From: Gammaproteobacteria bacterium
GTDB lineage: Bacteria; Pseudomonadota; Gammaproteobacteria; Pseudomonadales; IMCC2047
Length of the DNA stretch: 64,000 nt
Reading direction: 5' to 3'
Assembly (NCBI GenBank): GCA_021773395.1
Contig: JAJFKB010000005.1
Coordinates: 1 to 64,000 of the forward strand
Part shown: piece by piece, positions 23,589 through 33,791 of the stretch
Numbering within the stretch: the first letter of the stretch is position 1
Layout of the letters: each line of letters starts with the position of its first letter
The notes under the pieces: model-generated
What the model was told of the DNA's origin: nothing
Seen by the model: only the letters and a program-made list of their open reading frames with translations
Database searches by the model: none
Made by a program: the position numbers and the translations under genes

Positions 23589-26500
23589 ATGCGGATCGTA
23601 ATTGATCTACAAGGCGCTCAGTCCAGCGGTTCTCGTGATAGAGGAATTGGCAGATATGTAAAGGCTATATCAAAAGCGCTAATTCGCAACAAAGGTAAAC
23701 ACGAGATTATGCTTGCTCTTAATGGAATGTTTCCAGAAACCATACAGAGCATTCGTGAGGAATTTGATGGGCTTATATCGCAGAAAAAGATATTAGTATG
23801 GGATGCCGTTAGGCCGGTAAACCATATAGATGGAGCGTTTAAATCGAATAGAAATACGGCGGAATTATTGCGTGAAGCTTTTATTGCAAGCTTAAATCCA
23901 GATGTTGTTTTAATTACCAGCCTATTTGAAGGTTTAGTTGATGACGCGGTAACAAGTATTGGCGCACTCACTAACAATGTCCTTACAGCTAGTATTGTTT
24001 ACGATCTGATTCCTTACCTAAACCGCGAAGTTTATTTGCAAAATCCGGTAACTGAAACCTTTTACGAGGAAAAAATTGGGCATCTGAGGCGTGCTGATCT
24101 TTTGCTCGCAATTTCTGAATCATCTCGGCAGGAGTGTCTGTCCTACCTGGGGTTTCCGAAAAATTTAGTGGTTAATATATCGACAGCTGCGGATTCTCAT
24201 TTTTTTCCTGAAGCGATTGCCGAAAAAGAAGAGTCAGAATTACGCTGTCGTTATATGCTCTATAAACCCTTCGTTATGTACACTGGTGGCATAGATTACC
24301 GTAAAAATATTGAAGCTTTGATCCGTGCTTATGCAAGTCTTGAGATAAGTCTTCGCAAACAGCACCAGCTAGCAATCATCTGTTCTGTGCAGCCTGAAGA
24401 AAAAAGACGGTTAGAGAATATAGCAAAAAGTAAGGGGTTAAAAAAGGGTGAGATAATATTAACTGGATTTGTCCCCGAGAAAGATTTGGTCTCGCTTTAT
24501 AACCTATGTAAGCTATTTGTTTTTCCTTCATTGCACGAAGGTTTTGGTTTGCCAGTACTGGAAGCGATGAAATGTGGAAAAGCTGTTATTGGATCGAATA
24601 CGTCGAGTATTCCAGAAGTGATCGGTCGGGATGACGCCCTTTTTGACCCTGCTAATGATGAAGCAATCGCTGCAAAACTGGGGCACGCCCTACTAGATGA
24701 TGTTTTTAGGGCTCAATTGGAAGAGCACGGAATTAACCAAGCAAAAAAGTTCACTTGGGAGCGCAGCGCTAGGAGAGCGATAAAGGCATTAGAAGAAATG
24801 TATGCCGAGCACGAAAAAGCCAAGACGTTTGTCTCATTTTCCCGTAGGCCGAAGATGGCTTATGTTTCACCGTTGCCGCCTGAACGCAGCGGTATAAGTT
24901 ATTACAGCGTTGAGCTTTTACCTGAGCTGTCGCGTTATTATGATATCGACGTTGTTGTAGATCAAAAATTAGTATCAGATCCCTGGGTTAGCGCTAACTG
25001 TAGAGTTCGAGATATTAATTGGTTTAGATCGAACGCTCGTAGCCATGAACGCGTACTCTATCATTTTGGTAACTCCACTTTTCATCAACACATGTTTGGG
25101 TTGCTGGAGGAAATACCGGGTGTTGTTGTTCTGCATGACTTTTTCTTGTCGGGTGTTGTGGCGCATATGGAGAATAGTGGGGTACAGCCCGCTAGTTGGT
25201 CGGAAGAGCTTTATTTTTCACATGGTTATAATGCTATGTGTGACAAATTTAGTACCCGAAATATTGTCGATGTAATCTGGAATTACCCGTGCAATAGAAG
25301 CGTCTTAGCCGGTGCGGATGGAATTATTGTCCACTCTGAAAATTCCAGACGTTTAACAGAACATTGGTATGGGGCGAGCGCAAGTAAAGCTTTAAACCTA
25401 ATTCCCTTATTGAGAGCGCCAGCTGTAACTGTGGATCGAGGTGGTGCGTGGCAATCTTTGAACTTAAAAGAAGGTGATTTTGTTGTTTGTAGTTTCGGTT
25501 TACTAGGAAACACAAAGCTAAATCACCGTTTAATAAATGCTTGGTTAGATTCCGATTTGGCCAAAGAAAAAAATTGTTTTCTGGTGTTTGTCGGTGAAAA
25601 TGATCCGGGTCAATATGGGCAACAAATTTTAAAGGTAGTTAAAGAAAATAAGTGTGCCACAAACATCTTGATAACTGGCTGGGCAGATAGTTCTACCTAT
25701 AGCCGCTATTTGGGTATTGCTAATATTGGTGTACAGCTTCGCAAATTGTCTCGTGGTGAAACTTCTGCAGCAGTTTTGGATTGCATGAATTATGGGGTGC
25801 CAACGATTGTTAATATGAATGGAAGTATGGCTGATCTACCGGATAAAGCAGTGCTAAAAATACCAGACGAATTTAGTGATGCACAATTAACGGAGGCATT
25901 GGAAAAGCTTTGGAGAGATGAGTGCTTGCGAGAAAAGCTGGCAAATAATGCGAAGAAGTATATATTTTCTAACCATTCTCCAAGGCAATGTGCCTATCAG
26001 TATTTCAATGCTATTGAGGGGTTTAGAGATAGAGCCGAGACAAGTGTTGGGTCGCTAACGGGAAAAATAGCTGAACTAGAACCTCTTATTACTGAGACTG
26101 ACCTGTTATTGAAATTATCGAATTGTATTGCTCATTCGATATTTCCCAAGTTCACGTTGCCACAAGTGCTTGTTGATGTAACTGAGTTGGTAAATGTTGA
26201 CCCCGAAAAAGGCGAGTATTCGGGGAAACAGGCTCTGCGGCAATTATTGATGAGAACGGCCCTTGGTTTTCGTGTGGAACCTGTGTATGTCATACCTAAC
26301 AAAGGGTACTATTATGCCCGTAATTTCACTTCAGAATTGTTAAATTTTCCGCGAAATATTCTAAAGGATGATCCAATAGAGTATAGAAATGGAGACATCT
26401 TTATAGGTCTCTCATTAAAGCCAGAGATTATTTTACCGCAGCGCCAGTTTTATCAATCTTTGATTCGGTATGGTGTGGTTGTAAAGTTTATCGTGGATGA

Positions 26501-27284
26501 TCTGATATTTCTCCAGGAATTAACTGTTGTTCAAAATGCACAAGGCAACAAAGATTGCTTGAAAGTAGTCGCGGAAAGCCACGGAGCAATTTGTTTTTCA
26601 AAGATCGTGACCGATGAGCTTATGGATTTCTTTTTAAATGAGAGTGGGCAACAAACTTTTTTTGGAATTGATTGGCTTCCTTTTGGTTTGGATTTTGATA
26701 AATTGAAGAAACAGAAGGTGCTATCAAAGGTGGTGACTGTAAAACCTCGATTTACCAAAGAACATCGTAGCTTTTTGATGGTTGGTAGTATAGAGGTCCA
26801 CACAGGCCATACTCAAACACTGGAGGCCTTTGAGCAGCTATGGCAAGAAGATTCAAAGGTGGATCTGGTTATTCTGGGTAAGCAAGGTTGGATGGTTGAA
26901 GAGTTTACAGAAAAGCTGCGTTCTCATAAAGAACTCAACAAGCGACTTTTTTGGTTTGAAGATATTCCTGAAGAGTATCTGATTCAGATATATAAAGATT
27001 CTACTTGCTTGCTTGTTGCTTCTGAGAGCGAGAGATTTGATCTTCCGCTAGTCGATGCGGCGTGTTATAAGCTACCTTTAGTTTTCAGAGAGACTCCGTT
27101 CTATAAAAACATTGCGGGCGAGCATGCATTTTACTTTAATAATGATGACTCACCCAATGCACTAGTGAGTGCCATTCGAGAATGGTTGATATTATATGAA
27201 TCCGATAATCACCCGAAACCCAAACTGATAACGAAGTTAACGCTACCGACTGTCGTTAAGCCTTTGCGCTGCGAGAGCTACTAA
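23589..27284 (+). CDS. Three-module GT4-type glycosyltransferase for the O-polysaccharide
   Basis: The 1231-residue protein holds three glycosyltransferase-B modules. Module 1 (1 to about 420) opens MRIVIDLQGAQS...RGIGRY, typical of polymannan mannosyltransferases such as WbdA/WbdB, and has the canonical EGFGLPVLE motif (E317/E325). Module 2 starts near residue 423 (MAYVSPLPPERSGISYYS), with GETSAAVLD at the matching site. Module 3 runs from about 858 (QVLVDVTELV), with ERFDLPLVD. The changed E-x7-E sites in modules 2 and 3 suggest altered or lost catalysis in one or both. It should polymerise the rhamnose or mannose backbone on undecaprenyl-diphosphate in the cytoplasm. A ribosome-binding site (AAAAGAGGA) precedes the ATG, 16 bases after the methyltransferase gene. 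Confidence 0.9.
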   Translation: MRIVIDLQGAQSSGSRDRGIGRYVKAISKALIRNKGKHEIMLALNGMFPETIQSIREEFDGLISQKKILVWDAVRPVNHIDGAFKSNRNTAELLREAFIASLNPDVVLITSLFEGLVDDAVTSIGALTNNVLTASIVYDLIPYLNREVYLQNPVTETFYEEKIGHLRRADLLLAISESSRQECLSYLGFPKNLVVNISTAADSHFFPEAIAEKEESELRCRYMLYKPFVMYTGGIDYRKNIEALIRAYASLEISLRKQHQLAIICSVQPEEKRRLENIAKSKGLKKGEIILTGFVPEKDLVSLYNLCKLFVFPSLHEGFGLPVLEAMKCGKAVIGSNTSSIPEVIGRDDALFDPANDEAIAAKLGHALLDDVFRAQLEEHGINQAKKFTWERSARRAIKALEEMYAEHEKAKTFVSFSRRPKMAYVSPLPPERSGISYYSVELLPELSRYYDIDVVVDQKLVSDPWVSANCRVRDINWFRSNARSHERVLYHFGNSTFHQHMFGLLEEIPGVVVLHDFFLSGVVAHMENSGVQPASWSEELYFSHGYNAMCDKFSTRNIVDVIWNYPCNRSVLAGADGIIVHSENSRRLTEHWYGASASKALNLIPLLRAPAVTVDRGGAWQSLNLKEGDFVVCSFGLLGNTKLNHRLINAWLDSDLAKEKNCFLVFVGENDPGQYGQQILKVVKENKCATNILITGWADSSTYSRYLGIANIGVQLRKLSRGETSAAVLDCMNYGVPTIVNMNGSMADLPDKAVLKIPDEFSDAQLTEALEKLWRDECLREKLANNAKKYIFSNHSPRQCAYQYFNAIEGFRDRAETSVGSLTGKIAELEPLITETDLLLKLSNCIAHSIFPKFTLPQVLVDVTELVNVDPEKGEYSGKQALRQLLMRTALGFRVEPVYVIPNKGYYYARNFTSELLNFPRNILKDDPIEYRNGDIFIGLSLKPEIILPQRQFYQSLIRYGVVVKFIVDDLIFLQELTVVQNAQGNKDCLKVVAESHGAICFSKIVTDELMDFFLNESGQQTFFGIDWLPFGLDFDKLKKQKVLSKVVTVKPRFTKEHRSFLMVGSIEVHTGHTQTLEAFEQLWQEDSKVDLVILGKQGWMVEEFTEKLRSHKELNKRLFWFEDIPEEYLIQIYKDSTCLLVASESERFDLPLVDAACYKLPLVFRETPFYKNIAGEHAFYFNNDDSPNALVSAIREWLILYESDNHPKPKLITKLTLPTVVKPLRCESY

Positions 27285-27307
27285 AGATTACAAAAGGCCA
27301 GCTTTGA

Positions 27308-28371
<1,064 letters not shown>

Positions 28372-28372
<1 letters not shown>

Positions 28373-29229
28373 TGAGGGTTCTCGTAACAGGGCTTTCTGG
28401 CTTTACCGGGCAATATGTGAAGAATGCGCTGGAAACTAAAGGTCATCAGGTAGTAGGTTTGAGTAGTGACCTGACAGTATCTAGAGATCTGCTGAAAGAA
28501 ATCGAACAAGTGCAGCCTCAGGCGGTGATTCATCTTGCTGCAATTGCATTTGTCGGTCATGGTAATGCTAATGCTTTTTACGAAGTCAATTTGATTGGTA
28601 GTCGCAACTTACTACATGCTTTGGCCAAGAAAGCACCTGATGTAAAAAGCATATTATTAGTAAGCAGTGCAAACGTATACGGCAATAGATTCGAAGGTGT
28701 TCTATCAGAAGAAGATACTCCAGATCCTGTAAATGATTATGCGGTCAGTAAGCTAGCTATGGAGCATATGGCCAGATTATGGCATGATCAGCTTCCTCTA
28801 TTTATAGTTAGGCCTTTTAACTATACTGGGGTCGGCCAAAGCGAGAACTTTCTCATTCCCAAAATCGTCGATCATTTTAGACATAAAAAACAAACTATTC
28901 AGTTGGGTAATCTTGATGTTTACCGGGATTTCAGTGATGTCCGGTCGGTGGCAGATGCTTACTGCGGTTTAATTGAATTCCCTCCCATTGGTAGAACTTT
29001 AAATATATGTTCGGGTGAAACCCACTCAATACGTGAGATCATCGATTTATGTATAGAAAACACTGGGCACGCAATAGAGGTACAGGTAGCCCCGTCTCTT
29101 GTGAGGAAGAATGAGGTTAAAGTGCTGAAGGGGGACAAAAGTCGATTAATGGAAGTACTTGGTAGTTGGGATAGCATAAACTTCCCAAAAACCTTGCAGT
29201 GGATGCTTCGCACAAACCGAGATTACTGA
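28372..29229 (+). CDS. rmd: GDP-4-keto-6-deoxy-D-mannose reductase (GDP-D-rhamnose synthesis)
   Basis: The 285-residue SDR has VTGLSGFTGQYV at the N terminus, SSANVYG, and the catalytic pair Y123/K127 in DYAVSK. It lacks the length and motifs of Fcl (GDP-fucose synthase) and looks like Rmd, which reduces the keto sugar to GDP-D-rhamnose. Coupled to gmd by a TAATG overlap, it makes D-rhamnose the most likely backbone or side sugar of this polysaccharide, as in the Pseudomonas A-band antigen. A related reductase giving a different 6-deoxyhexose (for example 6-deoxy-D-talose) cannot be excluded by eye. Its end overlaps the convergent membrane-protein gene by seven bases. Confidence 0.85.
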
Positions 29230-30383
29230 ATTTGTAACAGGTTGCCCGTTTTATTTTTATGAACCAATCTAATTCTTCGACTTTTACCGTTGGGTTGCAT
29301 TGATATTAGTTTGTTTTCATTAAAAACAAACGAACTGTTGATGTTCAAAATTAAGATGTATGCTCTTTCCCACAATTCATCCTTTCGCGGAAAACCAGAG
29401 CTCACATATGCACTGTGCGGCAGCAGATGATAACGCGCCTTTAACTCAAAATACTGACTGGAGTCGCTATCCGTCAACAGAAGTATTTTGCTGGGCGTAT
29501 CCGGCAAAACATTTTTTTTGAGATGTTCAATATAAGTCATTATTTCCCGGTCAATCCCCTGCTTTAATCGCTCTGTCGCGCTCATTCCTGCATAGCTGGA
29601 ATAGCTATGTTTTGCTTGTTCAAACGCATTGAGTAACCAGCGTCCGTCCAGTATCAGCCAGCCCGTAAGTACCAATGCCAATGGTGTGGCCAGGCTAAAG
29701 CGCCGTTTCTGAAATAGGGTTATCAGTCCATAAACAACAAATGCCAGCAAAAACCAGCCGATAATGACGGAGGGTAAATAGAGCAACTGTTCGCGGGCGC
29801 CGCCCGTGCTGTAGTTGACCGATCGCTGCTGCCAGGGTTCGAACTGTAACCAGCTGGAGATAAGCGATTGCCACTCGTTGCTCAAGGTGGCAGGCTCCAA
29901 TGAGAAGGCTTTAATTCGGTGGTCACCGTCCAGCCTGCTTCTTGCCAGGAAACCAATTTCACTGATGGTGCCTTGCCAGTCGGGATATTGTCGTAGATCC
30001 AGCAGTACGGCGGAGCCTGGCGCGAGGGGAATTCTAATAAACTGGCTTGGGTTGTGTTTGGGGCGTGCAAAAAAAACAATCTCTTCCAGCTTATCGAGAG
30101 AATCGATATCAATTTTTAGAATGGATAACTGCTCGGCGTGGAGTGTCAGGTTGCCTGAACTGATGATAGCCAAACCATTCGAAAATCGCTTAATGTCAAT
30201 CTGTTGGCTGCTGATGTTACCGCCGCCCATTGCGAACCGAAATGGCTGATTTTCCAGCGTGATCGGGGAGGGCGTGTTTCCTATTCTGTTGTCCAGGTAG
30301 AGGGTCAGGCCTGCAGCAACTAATCCGGCAGACAGAAGTGCAGCAATCAGATAGTCACGCAGTGGCGCATGGAGCTTATTCAT
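29223..30383 (-). CDS. Membrane protein of unknown function, glycan locus
   Basis: I do not recognise a named family. The 386-residue protein has an N-terminal membrane span (LIAALLSAGLVAAGLTLYL), a roughly 170-residue extracytoplasmic domain rich in beta strands, and two more membrane spans near residues 205-260 (LPSVIIGWFLLAFVVYGLI, then FSLATPLALVLTGWLILDG). A second soluble domain contains ILLLTDSDSSQYFELKARYHLLP. It overlaps the GT-C-like gene by eight bases and ends the four-gene minus-strand set. A helper of the membrane glycosyltransferase is plausible but unproven. Confidence 0.7.
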   Translation of the reverse strand: MNKLHAPLRDYLIAALLSAGLVAAGLTLYLDNRIGNTPSPITLENQPFRFAMGGGNISSQQIDIKRFSNGLAIISSGNLTLHAEQLSILKIDIDSLDKLEEIVFFARPKHNPSQFIRIPLAPGSAVLLDLRQYPDWQGTISEIGFLARSRLDGDHRIKAFSLEPATLSNEWQSLISSWLQFEPWQQRSVNYSTGGAREQLLYLPSVIIGWFLLAFVVYGLITLFQKRRFSLATPLALVLTGWLILDGRWLLNAFEQAKHSYSSYAGMSATERLKQGIDREIMTYIEHLKKNVLPDTPSKILLLTDSDSSQYFELKARYHLLPHSAYVSSGFPRKDELWERAYILILNINSSFVFNENKLISMQPNGKSRRIRLVHKNKTGNLLQIQ

Positions 30384-31830
30384 CTTCGCGGCCCTGGCTT
30401 TGTGGGGTGATCAGTTTACTTTTCCATATGATCACTAGAGTGAACACCAGTGCTGGGGTGAATTGCAGCGGTAGCCGATTAATCGACGTGAATTTTTCTG
30501 CCCATCGGCCCTGATCGGTCAGGAAGAAAATAACAAACTGGCTGGTGACAAACAAAAATAGAAAAAGCAATGCCGCTCCGTGTTCTCTTCTTGTGCGCGT
30601 TTCACCTTGAAAGAAAAAGCAGCCTAACACGCTCAATAGCAGCGCTGACCAGAGCAGATTCCAGCTGCCCAGCATAAAAAAGTTCTGAAGGTATGGTTCC
30701 CAGACGTTATGATATTGCAATTTAATCAGACCGATGCCGGGTAGGTAGAGATTACCTTCGCTCACCCCAACCAGACCGATTATTGGCAGTTCAATAAGTG
30801 TCAGGTTAAAAAGATATGCTCCCCCGGCAAGTGCGCTGGCCACTAACAATAGAAGGGTAGACCTTTTGAGGCCCATCCAGTGAAATGATAAAAAGGCGAG
30901 TGCCGTCAGGAACCACACGGCACCTTCAAATTTTACCAATGCCCCGAAACCGGTAAGCGCTAAACCCAGCATAATCGTAAATCGCTCACCTTTGGCAACG
31001 CCGCTGATTAACGCAACAAACCCCAATCCGGTGTAACCCGCCAGCCAGATGTCGGCATACCCCCCGAGTGACAGGTGTGTATTCACTAGCGGAATAGAAA
31101 AAAACAGGTAGCAGATCAACAGTGCCGGTAGTGTAGAAAGACCCTGGGCTCGGCTCTCCCCGTAAAGTGCCAGACCAATGGCGGTGCCGGCCAGAAAGGA
31201 GGGCAGGTTGATCAGCGTCTCACTCCAGCGGCCAAGGCTGGTTGCAGTCCAGAGTTGAACCAGCGATGAAAAAATCGGGTATTGATGAACATGGCTGGTG
31301 AATTGTGAGGCGTCTGGATTCCTGAGCCACTCTTCCGGTGGTATAAACTCAGAATAGCCCCCGTAAAACCAGGCTTTCGCGGCGTAGCTCCAGGTAGTGA
31401 ATGCGTCCCAGGGAAACAGCGGTCGCAGCAGGGTTTCCATGAGTGCGAATGCCCAGTGCAGGGCGATCATTAGCAATAGCGCGAATATTGCCCATTGTTG
31501 TAACCTGCTCGGGGAGCACGTTTGATGAAGGGATATGAGACCAGGGTTAGCCGCTTTTCGTTTTTGCGTGTTAAAGGCTAACCAGGCAGAAGGAAGCAGC
31601 AGTAGACAGAGTAAGCCTATAACCAGTCCATACTGTAGTTCACCGGAGATTGTCAGGTTGAATCTGATGAGCAGGTAGAGTAAAAAATAGCCGATAAAAA
31701 AACCGAAACCGAGATTCCTGCAATGGTTGCTTGATACTGAATTTGCCAGACTACTTTGACTGCCGCGGACAATCAGGTAACCCAAAAACCAGGGTAGAAG
31801 GAGAGAGCAAGCTAGCCGAAGTAGATCCAT
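30376..31830 (-). CDS. Polytopic membrane protein, GT-C glycosyltransferase-like
   Basis: The 484-residue protein has roughly 12 membrane spans. Between early helices it has an acidic loop motif PLFPWDAFTTWSYAAKAWFY followed by a long loop (EFIPPEEWLRNPDASQF), an arrangement typical of GT-C enzymes that use polyprenyl-phosphate sugars. KFEGAVWFLTALAFL also recurs in such proteins. The operon supplies a GT2 and a DUF2304 protein, the usual partners in sugar transfer from a lipid carrier. It likely decorates a glycan or protein on the periplasmic side. The sugar and acceptor are unknown. Its start lies 18 bases after the DUF2304 gene. Confidence 0.7.
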   Translation of the reverse strand: MDLLRLACSLLLPWFLGYLIVRGSQSSLANSVSSNHCRNLGFGFFIGYFLLYLLIRFNLTISGELQYGLVIGLLCLLLLPSAWLAFNTQKRKAANPGLISLHQTCSPSRLQQWAIFALLLMIALHWAFALMETLLRPLFPWDAFTTWSYAAKAWFYGGYSEFIPPEEWLRNPDASQFTSHVHQYPIFSSLVQLWTATSLGRWSETLINLPSFLAGTAIGLALYGESRAQGLSTLPALLICYLFFSIPLVNTHLSLGGYADIWLAGYTGLGFVALISGVAKGERFTIMLGLALTGFGALVKFEGAVWFLTALAFLSFHWMGLKRSTLLLLVASALAGGAYLFNLTLIELPIIGLVGVSEGNLYLPGIGLIKLQYHNVWEPYLQNFFMLGSWNLLWSALLLSVLGCFFFQGETRTRREHGAALLFLFLFVTSQFVIFFLTDQGRWAEKFTSINRLPLQFTPALVFTLVIIWKSKLITPQSQGREDE

Positions 31831-31848
31831 AATCCCTTGGTGAGCAGG

Positions 31849-32214
31849 TTAACGGTCCTGGGCCTGATCGGATTCCCGGTCAGCTTGCAGGCGGCCGATT
31901 TCGCCCTCCAGGATCGCAATTTTCTGGATCAATCGGTTAAGTTTTGTTTCGTTTCGCGAGCGCTCGATATCCATTAACAATATTTTAATAATTAATGAGA
32001 TCAAGCCGGCGAGCAGCGCGATAACCGGGCCATAATTGATGCCCAGTTTTGGCGCAATCCAATCAGTGATTTGCGGGAATAGCCCCAGTAACGCAATAAC
32101 AATGGCGACCGGAATCCACCATAACGCATAACGGGTGTGCAGATGGTCGCGTCGAATCAGGTAGAAAATCAAAAGCGCCGTTGCCAGGCCGGCAATACCA
32201 GAAGTCCAGTGCAT
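31849..32214 (-). CDS. DUF2304 small membrane protein
   Basis: This 121-residue protein has three membrane spans (LATALLIFYLIRRD, LWWIPVAIVIALLGLFP, VIALLAGLISLIIKILLMDIE) and a charged C-terminal coiled-coil tail (RNETKLNRLIQKIAILEGEIGRLQAD). It matches the DUF2304 layout. DUF2304 genes usually sit next to polyprenyl-phosphate glycosyltransferases, as here, twelve bases after a GT2 gene. A role as a membrane partner or flippase-like component is suspected in the literature but not shown. Confidence 0.8.
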   Translation of the reverse strand: MHWTSGIAGLATALLIFYLIRRDHLHTRYALWWIPVAIVIALLGLFPQITDWIAPKLGINYGPVIALLAGLISLIIKILLMDIERSRNETKLNRLIQKIAILEGEIGRLQADRESDQAQDR

Positions 32215-32226
32215 ATTTCAGATTCC

Positions 32227-33084
32227 TTACCCGGCTTCGTGAATTTTTTTCAGGTCGGACATTTGTTTGGCGGACCTGACCTTGATTGAACCGCTCATAC
32301 CTCTTTTGCTAAATCCCAGAATCAGGGTATGACTCATATAATAGGCGACCGCCAACCAGGAATTGAATATACGTGAACAGCCGTTTTTGCGTTTGGGCAT
32401 GTTGATCTGCAGCTCGGAAAAATTCATGCCATAGGCTCTGAGAAGCGCAAGCACTCCGACATCCTGGAACTCCAGCAGGCTGGCTTTTTTTGTGGTCAGT
32501 AGTGTCATCGCCGGACGATTGTAGGCTCGAAAGCCGGAGGTGACGTCCTCTAATGCCAGGCCCGATACCTTTTTCATTATCACCCAGGCGACTCTTCTCG
32601 GCAAAGAACCTCTTTTCAGACAGGCACCAATCGCCACATCGGTATTATCCTTGTGCAGCGTTTCAAGCAGTTCCGGAAGGTAGCAAGCCTCATGCTGACC
32701 ATCTGCGTCCATGGTCACCGCTACCTGGTAGCCTCTGGTGAGGGCGTAACGCAATCCAGTCTGAGTGGCTCCCCAGGCACCGAGCCTTACCGGCAACGGT
32801 ATCACATGTGCACCGGCGCGTTTTGCAACACGAATGGTGTCATCTTCGCTGGCGTCATCGATAACGATGACATCGAATGTGCACAACTCATGCACACTGT
32901 CGATTACCTCGGTAATACTCTGTTGTTCGTTACGGGCAGGTATCAGGATGCAGTAACTATTTTTGTTTGATGGGACTGCCTGCAAGAACATCTCAGACGC
33001 GCTGTTCTTAATCGAATCGGTTTTCGCGATGGCGGGAGTAGTACTAACCAGTTTGACGGTGGATACTTTGCTGTTTCCTTCCAT
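32227..33084 (-). CDS. Family 2 glycosyltransferase (polyprenyl-phosphate sugar synthase type)
   Basis: The 285-residue protein has the GT-A signature: ILIPARNEQQSI, then VIVIDDASEDDT and the DxD motif in VTMDADGQHE. GACLKRGSLPRRVAWVIMKK and DVTSGFRAYNRPAM resemble dolichyl-phosphate-mannose synthase-like proteins. It probably loads a sugar onto polyprenyl phosphate at the inner face of the membrane for the GT-C-like protein encoded two genes downstream. It begins the minus-strand set and is followed upstream by a gene-poor stretch with no obvious promoter boxes. The activity class is clear; the sugar is not. Confidence 0.85.
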   Translation of the reverse strand: MEGNSKVSTVKLVSTTPAIAKTDSIKNSASEMFLQAVPSNKNSYCILIPARNEQQSITEVIDSVHELCTFDVIVIDDASEDDTIRVAKRAGAHVIPLPVRLGAWGATQTGLRYALTRGYQVAVTMDADGQHEACYLPELLETLHKDNTDVAIGACLKRGSLPRRVAWVIMKKVSGLALEDVTSGFRAYNRPAMTLLTTKKASLLEFQDVGVLALLRAYGMNFSELQINMPKRKNGCSRIFNSWLAVAYYMSHTLILGFSKRGMSGSIKVRSAKQMSDLKKIHEAG

Positions 33085-33665
33085 TGAATAGTGTCCTGCC
33101 TTTTAGCTTTTTTCCAAGAAAAAATGTCGGGTTAATCTGTTTTTCTTAATAAGAACAACCATGATCAGGGTACACTGGTTAATTACCCTTGGGCGGCATT
33201 GTTTGACTTTGTCATCGCTCGCGTCGATTCTCTGGCATGCTAGGCAGCTTGTCAATGGTAAAACAGGAGCAATTCGATATAGATCAAGCGACTATTGTAT
33301 GATAATCACGGAGTGATCGCCAGATGAGTAGTTATGATGATTGGTTTAAGAGAGTGACTAAAGCGGCTATTCGATCACGGTGTGAGTTGTGAGGGTTTTT
33401 CTCGAGAGGCGCTATCGGTTTTAAGAGGGTTTTTGCGGCGTAAATGGGGTGAAGTAAGGTGGGCAAATAATTTGAAAGTAAATTGAAGATCTCGGAGTAA
33501 AAATACCAAAAGTAAAAGAGTTTGGTGATTTGCTTTCACGGTCTTCTGGCTGTTTTTGCGGTATCGTCTGCTTTGAGAGGTGTGTGTCAATTTTTTTTAC
33601 AATCATAAAGTGTGAAGAGGTTGACCTTCGTTTAAAAATAAGCGTTATCAATAGGTTGAGAATTA
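33085..33665. other. Gene-poor stretch between GT2 gene and PEP-CTERM gene
   Basis: About 580 bases hold no gene I can support. A 22-codon frame (33324-33392, starting Met-Ser-Ser-Tyr-Asp-Asp-Trp) has GGAG ten bases upstream and could be a small peptide, but there is nothing to corroborate it. The promoter of the minus-strand glycan genes must lie in the left part. Activator sites for the sigma-54 promoter just to the right may lie in the AT-rich 33580-33660 part. Confidence 0.4.
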
Positions 33666-33681
33666 TGGCGCATAGTTTGCT
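33666..33681 (+). promoter_or_regulatory. Sigma-54 promoter of the PEP-CTERM gene
   Basis: TGGCGCATAGTTTGCT fits the RpoN consensus TGGCACRNNNNTTGCW at every fixed position but one, with the required GG-N10-GC spacing. Transcription would start near 33693, giving a leader of about 100 bases. PEP-CTERM genes are often controlled by RpoN with the PrsK/PrsR system, which fits. Confidence 0.7.
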
Positions 33682-33791
33682 TATAAAAAGGTGCAAAGGT
33701 TTTTAGTGTTTCTCGGTGAAATAATACGATTTGTATAGATAGAGGTTTACTCTAACTGAAGTTGCAATGGATTAGCAAAGAGCTCAAATGT

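Noticed and set aside
33324-33392. 22-codon frame starting Met-Ser-Ser-Tyr-Asp-Asp-Trp with GGAG ten bases upstream
   Set aside because: Too short to judge, no homology that I recognise and no conserved neighbour; mentioned only inside the intergenic entry.
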